Shown here piece by piece: positions 16,589 to 24,318 of a DNA stretch of 34,461 bases. How positions within the stretch are numbered: position 1 is the stretch's first letter; every line of letters starts with the position of its first letter. Where the stretch lies: positions 1 through 34,461 of the forward strand of contig JAVBQJ010000161.1 in assembly GCA_031549115.1 (NCBI GenBank), in the 5' to 3' direction. Origin of the DNA: JAVBQJ01 sp031549115 (lineage in GTDB: Bacteria > Verrucomicrobiota > Lentisphaeria > Victivallales > Victivallaceae). The position numbers and the translations under genes were made by a program. A model generated the notes under the pieces. That model was not told where the DNA came from, made no database searches, and worked only from the letters and a program-made list of their open reading frames with translations.

Positions 16589-18907
16589 ATGAAAACGAAT
16601 ATCTACCAGACCGGCGTGGAAAAGCTGCGCCAATACAAACAGGACCAAAAAGTAGTCAACACCTGGTTCTATGTCCAGGAGCAGAAGAAAGCCATCGTCG
16701 AGGCGATGCGGAACGAAGGCAAAACCATCGAAACGCCGCTGGCGCAGGCGCAGCTGCTGTGCCGCATGGCGGAGGTGGTGCCGCTGGAGTTGCCGCCGGG
16801 GAGCGTGTTCGCGGGGACGCAGGATGTCGCTTTTTCGCCGTCGTACGCGCTGATCAACCCGGCGTTCAAGGTCGAGACCTTCGAAGGCTACTGCGATCCG
16901 TGCGCCATGTACAACGACGTTGTGATCACCGGCGATATTACCAAAGAGCGGGTTGAAAATGTGCGCAAGTTCTTTGAAAACGACGGTTATACCAAGGATT
17001 TGTACGCGCATTACAAGAAGTTTCTGACCGAGACCAGTGAAGTCGCGTTTTTCATGGAACCGGTGACCGGACACACCATCCCGGACGTGCGGCCGTTTCT
17101 GGCCGAAGGGGTCGCGGCGATTCAGAAAAAGACCGCCGGCGAATACGGCGAAGCGATGCGTACCGCGCTGGACGCGGTGTTGATCCTGGCGGAGCGTTAC
17201 CGCAAACTGGCGCAGGAACGCGCCGCCGCCGCGACCGACGCGGACGAGAAACAACGTCTGAGTGAAATGGCGGAACGGCTGACCCGGGTGCCGCGCGAGG
17301 GGGCGAAAACGCTTCCCGAAGCGATGCAGAGCTTCTTGCTGTTGTGGGAGATCATGGTGCTGGAACAGGCGCCGAACCCGTATGCGTTTTCGGTCGGCAA
17401 CATGGACCGGATCTTCGCGCCGTATATGGACGGGACGACGCAGGAAGACGCGGTGGCGTACTTCCGGCACGTGCTGGCGTTCTTCATCGTCGGCAGCCGA
17501 GGTTGGGCGATTTCGCAGAATATCATGGTCGGCGGCAGCGATGTTTCGGGCAAGGATTTGAGTTCGCCCGCGACCGATGCGGTATTGGAGGCGTTCTTCC
17601 AGAGCAACGACCCGCAACCGGCGCTGTCGGCGAAGATCCACGCGGGAACGCCGGACGCGTTCTTTGAAAGTCTCGGCCGCTTCTTCGCGACGCCGGGGCA
17701 TTCGACGCCGTCGCTCTTCAACGACGATTCGATGTTCGCGATGCTGCGCCAATGCGGCATCGCCGAGGCGGATCTGGCGGATTATTCGATCGCCGGCTGC
17801 CAGGAGCCGCTGATCATGGGAAAGAGTTCGCTGAACACCACCAACACCTGGCTGAATCTGGGGAAAATCCTCGAACTCACGCTGAACGACGGCTGTTCGC
17901 TGCTTTCGGGCAAGAAGCTGGGATTGAGCTGGGGGGAGCTCGGCTATGCCGACGGCGCGGCGGTCTACGGCGATCTGGAAAGCGCCTTTCTCAAGATGCT
18001 GGACCACTTCCTCGCGCGGATGGAGCCGGCCGGTAACGGCTGCACCGAAATTCTCGGAACCTACAAGCCGGTCCCGTTTACTTCGGTGATGCACGACAGC
18101 CTTTCTACCAACCGCGACTTGCGCGATCCGGCGCAGCCGGGGGTGCGTTACAACGGCAGCGGCTGTCTGATTCACGGCCTCGGCGTGGTGGCGGACTCGT
18201 TGAACGCGGTCAAGGCGGCGCTGCCGCTCTTCGGCGTGGAAACGTTGCGCAGTGCGTTGCAGGCCGACTTCAAGGGCTATGAAGAGGTTCAGGAGTTTTT
18301 GAATCAGGTGGAAAAGTACGGCAACGACATCGCCGGCGCCGACGCGACGGCGGTGCGGATCGCCGACGTGGTCAGCGACAAGGTCACGGCGCTGCGCAAC
18401 CGCGCCGGGAATGCCTATCTGGCCGACTTTTCGACGCCGAGCACGCACTTGCTGTACGGCTTCTGGGTCGGCGCAACGCCGGACGGGCGCCAGGCGCGGA
18501 AGATGCTCGGTTACGGCATCGACCCGCGCCCCGAGGCGACCCGGGCGCAGCTGCAAAGCCGGATTCTGTCGGCGCGCAAGCTGCCGTTTCACCGGATGAC
18601 CGGCGGTTACGCGTCGCATATCGGGATTCCGTATCCCGGCAATACGCTGGCGAATCCGGCGGTGTGGATGCGCGACCGGGTGATCCGGCCGTTGTTCCAT
18701 CCGGGAACGGGTGAAGCCGCGCCGTATTACGTGTACTTCAATCTGGACAGCACCGAGCATCTGCGCAAGATCCTGAAAGATCCGAAGACGTACGCGCCGA
18801 GCGGCGTTTACATCATGCGCATTCACGGCACGTTTGTGAACTTCCTCGACCTGTCGCCGGCGATTCAGGAGGATATCATCCAACGACTCGAGGCCAGCGC
18901 GGTATGA
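16589..18907 (+). CDS. Glycyl radical enzyme (PFL-like), substrate unknown
   Basis: 772 residues, normal for the family. The active-site cysteine is Cys404 in AGCQEP, with Glu406 two residues on, as in dehydratase- and lyase-type enzymes; pyruvate formate-lyase has two adjacent Cys instead. The radical glycine is Gly747 in RIHGTF, 25 residues from the end. GHTIPDVR (161-168) and the FATPGHSTPSLFNDD segment match the PFL-like barrel. The usual RVxGY around the glycine is RIHGTF here, so it belongs to no subgroup I recognise. GGAGG lies eight bases before ATG 16589, which rules out the ATG at 16574. The neighbours (sugar kinase, two sugar isomerase/epimerase-like proteins, sugar-type regulator) point to a sugar, polyol or sugar-acid substrate. 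Its stop overlaps the regulator start (ATGA). Confidence 0.93.
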   Translation: MKTNIYQTGVEKLRQYKQDQKVVNTWFYVQEQKKAIVEAMRNEGKTIETPLAQAQLLCRMAEVVPLELPPGSVFAGTQDVAFSPSYALINPAFKVETFEGYCDPCAMYNDVVITGDITKERVENVRKFFENDGYTKDLYAHYKKFLTETSEVAFFMEPVTGHTIPDVRPFLAEGVAAIQKKTAGEYGEAMRTALDAVLILAERYRKLAQERAAAATDADEKQRLSEMAERLTRVPREGAKTLPEAMQSFLLLWEIMVLEQAPNPYAFSVGNMDRIFAPYMDGTTQEDAVAYFRHVLAFFIVGSRGWAISQNIMVGGSDVSGKDLSSPATDAVLEAFFQSNDPQPALSAKIHAGTPDAFFESLGRFFATPGHSTPSLFNDDSMFAMLRQCGIAEADLADYSIAGCQEPLIMGKSSLNTTNTWLNLGKILELTLNDGCSLLSGKKLGLSWGELGYADGAAVYGDLESAFLKMLDHFLARMEPAGNGCTEILGTYKPVPFTSVMHDSLSTNRDLRDPAQPGVRYNGSGCLIHGLGVVADSLNAVKAALPLFGVETLRSALQADFKGYEEVQEFLNQVEKYGNDIAGADATAVRIADVVSDKVTALRNRAGNAYLADFSTPSTHLLYGFWVGATPDGRQARKMLGYGIDPRPEATRAQLQSRILSARKLPFHRMTGGYASHIGIPYPGNTLANPAVWMRDRVIRPLFHPGTGEAAPYYVYFNLDSTEHLRKILKDPKTYAPSGVYIMRIHGTFVNFLDLSPAIQEDIIQRLEASAV

Positions 18908-19893
18908 CCGAGGCGGGCGCCAATAAAACCGCGGCTTTCCGGAACCGGATATTCAAGGCGATCCTACACGGCAATTACGCGCCGGGCGACCGCCTGCCGA
19001 CCGAACGGGAGATCGCGGAAACCAACGGCATCAGCCGGATTACGGTGCGGCGCGCCTACGAAGAGTTGGAGACGCACGGGATTCTGGAGCGGCGCCAGGG
19101 CTCCGGCACCTATGTCGCGCAGCACCAGGGCGCCAACCGGAATTCCGGCAAACTGATCGCGCTGTTGATCAGCGTCGGCGACCTCTTCACGCTGGATTTC
19201 ATCCGGGCGATGGAAAAGGAGGTGTCAGCGGCGGGAGGTTTGATGGTGCTGCGCCTTACCGACGATTCGCCGGAGCTGGAGGAGGCCACCGCGATCGATC
19301 TGGTGGGCAACGGCGTCAGCAATCTGGTGGTGTGGCCGTCCGGGCGGGCGTTTCACGCTGAAACCTTCGCACGGCTGCGGGTATTGGGGACGAATATGGT
19401 GTTTTTCGACCGGATGATCCCGGGGGATTACGCCGATTATGTCGGGCTGGACAACCGCGATGCGTTGAAGCAGTTGTTTCAGCACGCCGGGGCGGTGCGG
19501 AAGCCGTTGTTCGTCAGCCATGCCGACGTCGCTCACGATTCCGATCAGGCGCGGGAACAGGCGTTCGCGCAGGAGTGCGAACGGCGCGGCATTCCCGCCG
19601 CTCTGATCCGGCTGTCGCAGGCCGGAGCGGTGGCGCTGCCGGAGGATTGGCCGGATTACGACGCGATTTTCGCGGTCAACGACGCGATGGCGTTGCGGCT
19701 GTTGCCCTACGCGGGGGCGCGCCCGGTGTTCGGTATCGACGGGCTGAGCCGTGAGATTGTCAGTTACCGGCAGCCGATGCGGCTGCTGGCGCAGAAGGTA
19801 GTGAAACTTTTGTTCAAACAACGGGACGCCGCCGACGAATGGCGGCCGACCCGGTTATTCATCAAAGGAGAGATCAGTGAAAAATTACCGTGA
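18904..19893 (+). CDS. GntR-type winged helix regulator with LacI-type sensor domain
   Basis: 329 residues. Residues 10-75 are a GntR winged helix (PGDRLPTEREIAE, then ISRITVRRAYEELETHG and RRQGSGTYV). The remainder is a shortened periplasmic-binding-like sensor (LIALLISVGDLF at the start, RPVFGIDGLS near the end). It is likely a repressor released by a pathway sugar. It is encoded inside the operon it probably controls: four-base overlap with the glycyl radical enzyme, 17-base overlap with the isomerase. The best candidate target is 12919-12941. It has the same architecture as the regulator at 8412 but a clearly different sequence, so each operon has its own sensor. Confidence 0.88.
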   Translation: MTEAGANKTAAFRNRIFKAILHGNYAPGDRLPTEREIAETNGISRITVRRAYEELETHGILERRQGSGTYVAQHQGANRNSGKLIALLISVGDLFTLDFIRAMEKEVSAAGGLMVLRLTDDSPELEEATAIDLVGNGVSNLVVWPSGRAFHAETFARLRVLGTNMVFFDRMIPGDYADYVGLDNRDALKQLFQHAGAVRKPLFVSHADVAHDSDQAREQAFAQECERRGIPAALIRLSQAGAVALPEDWPDYDAIFAVNDAMALRLLPYAGARPVFGIDGLSREIVSYRQPMRLLAQKVVKLLFKQRDAADEWRPTRLFIKGEISEKLP

Positions 19894-20923
19894 TCCATTG
19901 TTTTTTCAATCCAACCGGGTGTGGCGCTGCTACCTCGGCGGCAAATTGCTTGACCGGATGATGGGCGAATCCATCGAAACCGATGGACAGCTCCCGGAAA
20001 ACTGGCTGGGTTCGGTGACCCGGGCGAACAACGGCGAACACCAGACCTCCGAACACGAAGGCATTTCGCGGTTGCGCTCCGGGGAACTACTTTCCGAACT
20101 GATCCTTGAGGACGGCGAACGCATTCTGGGCGAGGACAAAAAAGAGCTCGGCGTACTGTGCAAATTCCTCGATTCGGCGATCCGGCTGCCGCTGCAATGT
20201 CACCCGGACCGGGAATTCGCCCGCCGCTTCTGCAACAGCGAATACGGCAAAACCGAAAGCTGGTTCATCCTCGATACCCGCGAAGTGAACGGTGAAAAAC
20301 CGTATATTCTGATGGGGTTCAAACCGGGTATCGACCGGGAAAAATTCCGCCGGGCGATATTGGCGCAGGACATTCCGGCGCTGGTCGCGATGTTTCACAA
20401 AATCGAGGTCAAACCCGGCGATTGCTTCTTCATTCCGGGGCGGCTGCCGCACGCGATCGGAACCGGCATATTGATGCTGGAGGTACAGGAGCCGACCGAC
20501 CTGGTAGTGCAACCGGAGCGGAAGATCGGCGATATCACGCTGAACGACTTCGATATGTGGCAGAATCTGACAATCGAGCAGGGATTGGATTGCTTCGAAT
20601 ACCGCGGACGCACCTTGGATGAGGTGCAGAAGGAGTTCGCGATTCACCCGGTGCGCCAAGAGGGGCCGGTAAATACCCTGGTCGATGCCGGACGGACGGA
20701 CTGTTTCAAGGTGGCGGTGATGCGGCTGGGGGCGAATGAAGCATTCCATTACCGGGTGCCTTCGAAGTGGCAGTTGGCGATTGTCACCGGCGGGGAGGGG
20801 GAGGTCGAAGCGGCGACGAAACAATCGGTCCGCCACGGCGATTGTTTCCTGATCCCGAATCCGGTGCGCGAGTTGGACTTCACTGCCGGAGCGGACGGCT
20901 TGACCGTGTATTTGATCCAGTAG
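19877..20923 (+). CDS. Type I mannose-6-phosphate isomerase-like protein
   Basis: 348 residues with the cupin fold and zinc ligands of the class: Gln107 and His109 in QCHPDREFA, Glu127 in KTESW, and His192 in RLPHAIGTG. The usual reaction is mannose-6-phosphate to fructose-6-phosphate, but paralogues in sugar operons may act on other aldose/ketose phosphates. The start is a GTG at 19877 with AAAGGAG seven bases ahead, overlapping the regulator by 17 bases. It is the last gene of the operon. Since the first gene is a ketose-type kinase, this isomerase could feed the product into central metabolism or convert an aldose phosphate before the radical step. The order of steps cannot be fixed from sequence. 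Confidence 0.85.
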   Translation: MKNYRDPLFFQSNRVWRCYLGGKLLDRMMGESIETDGQLPENWLGSVTRANNGEHQTSEHEGISRLRSGELLSELILEDGERILGEDKKELGVLCKFLDSAIRLPLQCHPDREFARRFCNSEYGKTESWFILDTREVNGEKPYILMGFKPGIDREKFRRAILAQDIPALVAMFHKIEVKPGDCFFIPGRLPHAIGTGILMLEVQEPTDLVVQPERKIGDITLNDFDMWQNLTIEQGLDCFEYRGRTLDEVQKEFAIHPVRQEGPVNTLVDAGRTDCFKVAVMRLGANEAFHYRVPSKWQLAIVTGGEGEVEAATKQSVRHGDCFLIPNPVRELDFTAGADGLTVYLIQ

Positions 20924-20971
20924 AGGCGAATGTGGGGCTCCTCGCCGGACCGGCCGGACCACCACAATTAA

Positions 20972-21062
20972 CCCGCATATTGCATGAAAAGGTCGATGAT
21001 TTTGCAGGTTGGTGAGCTCAGAAGATTGCTCAAGGCACGACCGGCTTCATGCAATATGCGGG
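20972..21062. repeat. 91-bp element with 17-bp perfect inverted ends
   Basis: CCCGCATATTGCATGAA (20972-20988) is the exact reverse complement of 21046-21062. GGTCG (20991-20995) and CGACC (21038-21042) form a second inner pair. No T run follows, so it is not a plain terminator of the isomerase gene. It looks like a small inverted-repeat element or a structured RNA. The stretch 20924-21337 holds no gene; it contains this element, a terminator and a duplicated tRNA end. Confidence 0.75.
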
Positions 21063-21093
21063 GTAAAGATCTTTCAGTTGCCGAATAGCTCGC

Positions 21094-21128
21094 AAAATAA
21101 AAAAGGCCGTCCAGATGGTTTGGACGGC
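21094..21128 (-). terminator. Rho-independent terminator of the tRNA-Arg transcript
   Basis: On the minus strand GCCGTCCA (21128-21121) pairs with TGGACGGC (21113-21106) round a seven-base loop and is followed by CTTTTTTATTTT. It terminates transcription coming from the tRNA gene about 210 bases upstream. Confidence 0.85.
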
Positions 21129-21143
21129 AGAGAATCAAAAAGT

Positions 21144-21164
21144 TGGTATACCCATAGGGATTTG
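21144..21164 (-). repeat. Duplicated 3' end of tRNA-Arg
   Basis: This 21-base segment equals the tRNA 3' end at 21338-21358 with one difference (T for C on the plus strand). It includes CCA, the acceptor strand and part of the T arm, in the same orientation, 194 bases away. It is a direct-repeat pair of the att type. Confidence 0.85.
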
Positions 21165-21294
21165 CCGTTCGCTGCGCTCACTGCCGCCGGCTGTAGCCGT
21201 CGGCCTCTGCGCTTCGCTTGTGGACCCCTGGCGGGGTTGGAGCCGCTTGGGCGTCTCCGCAGGCTGTGCTGGCGCTTCGCCTGCCAAATCCCTA
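21155..21294. mobile_element. Small inverted-repeat element made from tRNA T-arm sequence
   Basis: TAGGGATTTG (21155-21164) and CAAATCCCTA (21285-21294) are perfect 10-base inverted ends bounding 140 bp full of small G/C hairpins (for example CCGGCTGTAGCCG and GGCGCTTCGCCTGCC). The end sequence is the T-arm/acceptor sequence of the adjacent tRNA-Arg. It has no coding capacity I trust. Confidence 0.45.
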
Positions 21295-21337
21295 CGGATC
21301 CCCCATTTTTTTGCCTTTGAAAAAAAGACAAAAAAAA

Positions 21338-21414
21338 TGGTACACCCATAGGGATTTGAACCCCAAACCTTCTGGTCCGTAGCCAGACGCTCTATCCAAT
21401 TGAGCTATGGGTGC
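21338..21414 (-). tRNA. tRNA-Arg (anticodon ACG)
   Basis: A complete cloverleaf on the minus strand: acceptor GCACCCA/TGGGTGT (first pair G-U), D arm GCTC/GAGC, anticodon stem TCTGG/CCAGA with loop CTACGGA giving anticodon ACG, T arm GGGGTTCAAATCCC, discriminator A, and an encoded CCA. ACG with A34 read as inosine decodes CGU, CGC and CGA. Confidence 0.96.
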
Positions 21415-21441
21415 ACGTCGAATCTTGCGTTTCGATGTCAT

Positions 21442-21471
21442 TTAATATGCCACCGTTTCCGTAAAATGCAA
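21442..21471 (-). promoter_or_regulatory. Promoter of tRNA-Arg
   Basis: On the minus strand TTGCAT (21471-21466) and TATTAA (21447-21442) are 18 bases apart, about 28 bases before the tRNA. The -35 and the bases after it (TTGCATTTTACGGAAA) repeat almost exactly before the YeeE-like gene at 28278. Confidence 0.5.
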
Positions 21472-21535
21472 GCTCAAGATGAGAAAAATGTACGGTTTTT
21501 TTGCCGATTCATTCCTCCTCCACCGGCTTCCGCAC

Positions 21536-21564
21536 TTGAAAAGTACAATAAGTCACGCTATCTT
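21536..21564 (+). promoter_or_regulatory. Promoter of the GNAT gene
   Basis: TTGAAA (21536-21541) and TATCTT (21559-21564) are 17 bases apart, about 37 bases before the ATG at 21602. Confidence 0.5.
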
Positions 21565-21601
21565 ATAAAGTTAAATAAACGATAGTCCTCGGGAGGAGCT
21601 T

Positions 21602-22108
21602 ATGGGCAGTGCCGATTCGGAAATTCTGGTGCGGGATGGCGTGGTAGAGGATCTGCCGGTCCTTGCCGATATCTATAATCACTATGTCGGGCATTCAAGT
21701 GCGGCGCTTTATACGGAACCGCTTTCCGTCGCCGCGATGCAGACCCGGTTCGAGGCCGCCAAAGCCGAAAACTACGCTTTTCTGGTCGCCGAACGCGCCG
21801 GCAAGGTGGTCGGTTTCGCTTACTGCAACGACTTTCGCCCCCACGGGGTGTATCAATTGCCGGAATGCAGCGTTTTCCTCGCCCAGGGCGTCACCCGCCA
21901 GGGTATCGGCAGGAAGCTTTTCGGCGCCCTGATCGAGCAGATGCGCAAAACCGGTGTCGCCGGTCTGGTCAGTGTCATCGTCGGCGGCAATCCGGGGTCG
22001 AATGTGCTGCATCAGATCTCCGGCTTCCATCTGGCCGGGGTCCTGACCAAAGTCGGAACCAAAATGGGACGTTTCGTCGACATCGAACTGTGGCAGCTCC
22101 ATTTCTGA
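21602..22108 (+). CDS. GNAT acetyltransferase, phosphinothricin-acetyltransferase-like
   Basis: 168 residues. The N-terminal VRDGVVEDLPVLADIYNHYV and the RQGIGRKLFGALIEQ motif (residues about 100-114, the acetyl-CoA pyrophosphate loop) mark the GNAT fold. The pattern IYNHYV, then PLSVAAMQTRFEAA, and the ending VDIELWQLHF resembles the Pat/Bar/YncA group, which acetylates amino groups of phosphinothricin, methionine sulfone or similar small molecules. GGGAGGAG precedes the ATG. It has its own promoter and is followed after 67 bases by the GH20 gene. The natural substrate is not known; cytoplasmic detoxification of amino acid analogues is the usual role of this group. Confidence 0.85.
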   Translation: MGSADSEILVRDGVVEDLPVLADIYNHYVGHSSAALYTEPLSVAAMQTRFEAAKAENYAFLVAERAGKVVGFAYCNDFRPHGVYQLPECSVFLAQGVTRQGIGRKLFGALIEQMRKTGVAGLVSVIVGGNPGSNVLHQISGFHLAGVLTKVGTKMGRFVDIELWQLHF

Positions 22109-22175
22109 CTCAGGTCTGTTTGCTCACCTGACTGCAATTCAAATTCAAACTGAAATTTATAGAAAGAATCCGGTA

Positions 22176-24032
22176 ATGAATCTCATTCCTTTCCCTCAGA
22201 AACTGGAACGGCATGACGGCTGTTGCGATTTGTCGATGATCGATTGCTTCCATTTTCCTCTCGCCCCCTCCCGGACGCTGGTGAATGCCGTAACGGCCCT
22301 GGCGGATGAATGGTATGGCGTGATCTGCCGGCGTCCCCGCTTCGCCGCCTGTGAAAAGGTTGCATTCCGTACCGTGATGTTCCGGATCGATCCGGCGGTT
22401 TCAGTCAATACCGAAGGGTACACGCTGGTGGTGAAAGCCGACGGCATCGAGTTGACCGGAAGTTCCGAAGCCGGGCTTTTTTACGCCGTCCAGACGCTGC
22501 GGCAATTGCTGCGTACCGAAGGCGCTTCACTGCCGTGCCTGGCGATTGCCGACGCGCCGGTGCTGGGACGGCGCGGCTTCTATCATGACGCGACCCGCGG
22601 CCGGGTGCCGACGTTGGAATCGATGAAGCACATCGCCGATGTGCTCGCGTATTACAAGCTCAACGAACTGCAATTGTATGTCGAACACACCTTCGCGTTC
22701 GAAGGCTTCGCCGATATGTGGGGCGGTTCCGATCCGTTGACCGCGGAGGAGATTTTGACGCTGGACGCCTATTGCCGCGACCGGAACATCGAACTGGTGC
22801 CGTCGCTGTCGACCTTCGGCCACTTTTACATGGGGCTGCGCAGCAAACGGCTGGAGCACTTGAACGAACTCGAAGTCTCAGGCGGTGACCGGGGGTTTTC
22901 CTTTGTCGAACGGATGATGCATTATACGCTCGACGCGCAGAATCCGGAGTCGTTCGAAGTGGTCCGGAAGCTGCTGGCGCAGTTCATTCCGCTTTTCCGC
23001 AGCAAGTTCTTCAACATCTGCTGCGACGAGACCTTCGACCTCGGCAAGGGGCGCAACCGGAAGCTGGCCGATGAGCTCGGTTCGTCCCGGCTGTACATGG
23101 ATTTCCTGAAGAAGATCATCGGCGAGGTTAACCGTTACGGCAAAGTCGCGATGTTCTGGGGCGACATTATCCTCAAGGATCCGGCGATGATTGGCGAGCT
23201 GCCGGAGGGGACGATTGCGCTGGACTGGAATTATTCGTCCGACTTCAACGGCGAAAGCACCGCGTGTTTTGCGAAGAGCGGCACGCCGTTCTATGTTTGC
23301 AGCGGCACGCATGCCTGGAACAGTCTTTTGCCCGACATCGGGAGCTCCGAAAAGAACATCGTCCTCGCCGGCGAACACGCGCAGAATTACGGCGCATTGG
23401 GGCTGCTGAACACCAACTGGGGGGATTGCGGCCATGCGAATATGTTCGGTTGCTCGCTGCATGGTCTGGCGCGCGGGGCGGCGGCGGGGTGGAATAACGA
23501 TCCCGCTTATCGCGCCGGCTTCGACCGCGCTTTTGCGGCACTGGAATTCGGCCTCGCGGACGATGCTTTCGTCAAGGCGTGGCGGCGGGCGGCCGGTTGC
23601 CGCCAGGTGGATTGGCATGCCATGGTGTTGCTGGTGGATATCCACTTCTCCGACACACTGGAAGAGCGCCTGAAGGACCTCAAGGTCGCGGATATCCGTG
23701 CCGGACTGGAACAAGTGGCGGCGGCGCGGCGGGATATGCTGGCTGCTGCGGCGGCGGCGCGTCCGCGCGACCCATTGGCGCGCGAACAGGTTCTGGTCGG
23801 CGTGGAGGGGGTGGAGTTGGAGCACAAGGTGGTTCTGGCGGTTTTGGCGCCGGAGGAGATGCCGCCGTGCGCGATTGCCGACGAATTGCGTCAATACGAA
23901 AGCGCGTTCGGGGCGCTGTGGCTGCGCGACAGCAAGGCCTCCGAATACTATCGCATCCGGACGACGATGCTGGAAGTGGCGACCCTGCTGGATGCCCGCG
24001 GAAGCGCCGGTCAGGCGCGACCGTGCCGCTAG
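22176..24032 (+). CDS. Glycoside hydrolase family 20 (beta-N-acetylhexosaminidase-like)
   Basis: 618 residues, no signal peptide, so cytoplasmic. The N-terminal GH20b-type domain starts LIPFPQKLER and ends LFYAVQTLRQLL (about residue 110). The barrel starts GRRGFYHDATRGRVPT, continues KLNELQLYVEHTFAFEG, and carries the catalytic Asp284-Glu285 pair in CCDETFD, as in substrate-assisted GH20 enzymes that release GlcNAc or GalNAc. WGDIILKDP and WNTNWGD-like segments follow. The ribosome site before ATG 22176 is weak. The last ten residues and the TAG stop come from the start of repeat copy 2, so the native C-terminus was probably replaced when the repeat arrived. It may share the promoter of the GNAT gene. 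Confidence 0.88.
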   Translation: MNLIPFPQKLERHDGCCDLSMIDCFHFPLAPSRTLVNAVTALADEWYGVICRRPRFAACEKVAFRTVMFRIDPAVSVNTEGYTLVVKADGIELTGSSEAGLFYAVQTLRQLLRTEGASLPCLAIADAPVLGRRGFYHDATRGRVPTLESMKHIADVLAYYKLNELQLYVEHTFAFEGFADMWGGSDPLTAEEILTLDAYCRDRNIELVPSLSTFGHFYMGLRSKRLEHLNELEVSGGDRGFSFVERMMHYTLDAQNPESFEVVRKLLAQFIPLFRSKFFNICCDETFDLGKGRNRKLADELGSSRLYMDFLKKIIGEVNRYGKVAMFWGDIILKDPAMIGELPEGTIALDWNYSSDFNGESTACFAKSGTPFYVCSGTHAWNSLLPDIGSSEKNIVLAGEHAQNYGALGLLNTNWGDCGHANMFGCSLHGLARGAAAGWNNDPAYRAGFDRAFAALEFGLADDAFVKAWRRAAGCRQVDWHAMVLLVDIHFSDTLEERLKDLKVADIRAGLEQVAAARRDMLAAAAAARPRDPLAREQVLVGVEGVELEHKVVLAVLAPEEMPPCAIADELRQYESAFGALWLRDSKASEYYRIRTTMLEVATLLDARGSAGQARPCR

Positions 24033-24284
24033 GAATTGGCGCAGTGAAGCTTGCGCCAAGGAGCGCGGCACGGAGCCACCCCCGGCGAACGGCGCACTTC
24101 AGTGCGCTGAGGGGGTCGGTCATGAAAACGCGGTAGCGTTTTCATGACCGAAGAGAGTTTTTGCCGCCAATTGGCGGCAAAAACGTGAAGCCGAGCGGCT
24201 GAGCGATCCGGGTTGGGAGGGGCCGGGCCCCCGCGTGAACCGGGGCGCAATGCGGCCCCGAATCCACCGTCAAAATTATCACAC
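24003..24284 (+). repeat. Structured dispersed repeat, copy 2 (between the GH20 gene and queH)
   Basis: About 282 bases alignable with 16257-16533. The order of elements is the same, but hairpin sequences differ: TTGGCGCA/TGCGCCAA (24036-24059), GCGCACT/AGTGCGC (24092-24107), a 14-bp perfect stem with a GGTA loop at 24118-24149 that copy 1 lacks in this form, and a perfect 26-base palindrome (24158-24183). The AAAATTATCACAC end block is at 24272-24284, about 35 bases before queH. The left end lies inside the GH20 reading frame and supplies its stop codon. Confidence 0.88.
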
Positions 24285-24318
24285 GCAATCAACCGCTGAA
24301 AAAAGCAAAACACCGACA

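Noticed and set aside
16565..18883. Minus-strand frame of about 770 residues opposite the glycyl radical enzyme.
   Set aside because: It is a shadow of the real gene, which carries all catalytic motifs and a good ribosome site. The antisense frame is Arg/His rich with no motif.
16257..24284. The two structured repeats as a CRISPR array or as insertion sequences.
   Set aside because: There are only two copies, 7.7 kb apart, with no spacers, no cas gene and no transposase frame.
24003..24318. A preQ1 riboswitch before queH.
   Set aside because: The leader is filled by the same repeat that precedes the glycyl radical enzyme gene, and I see no preQ1 aptamer core.
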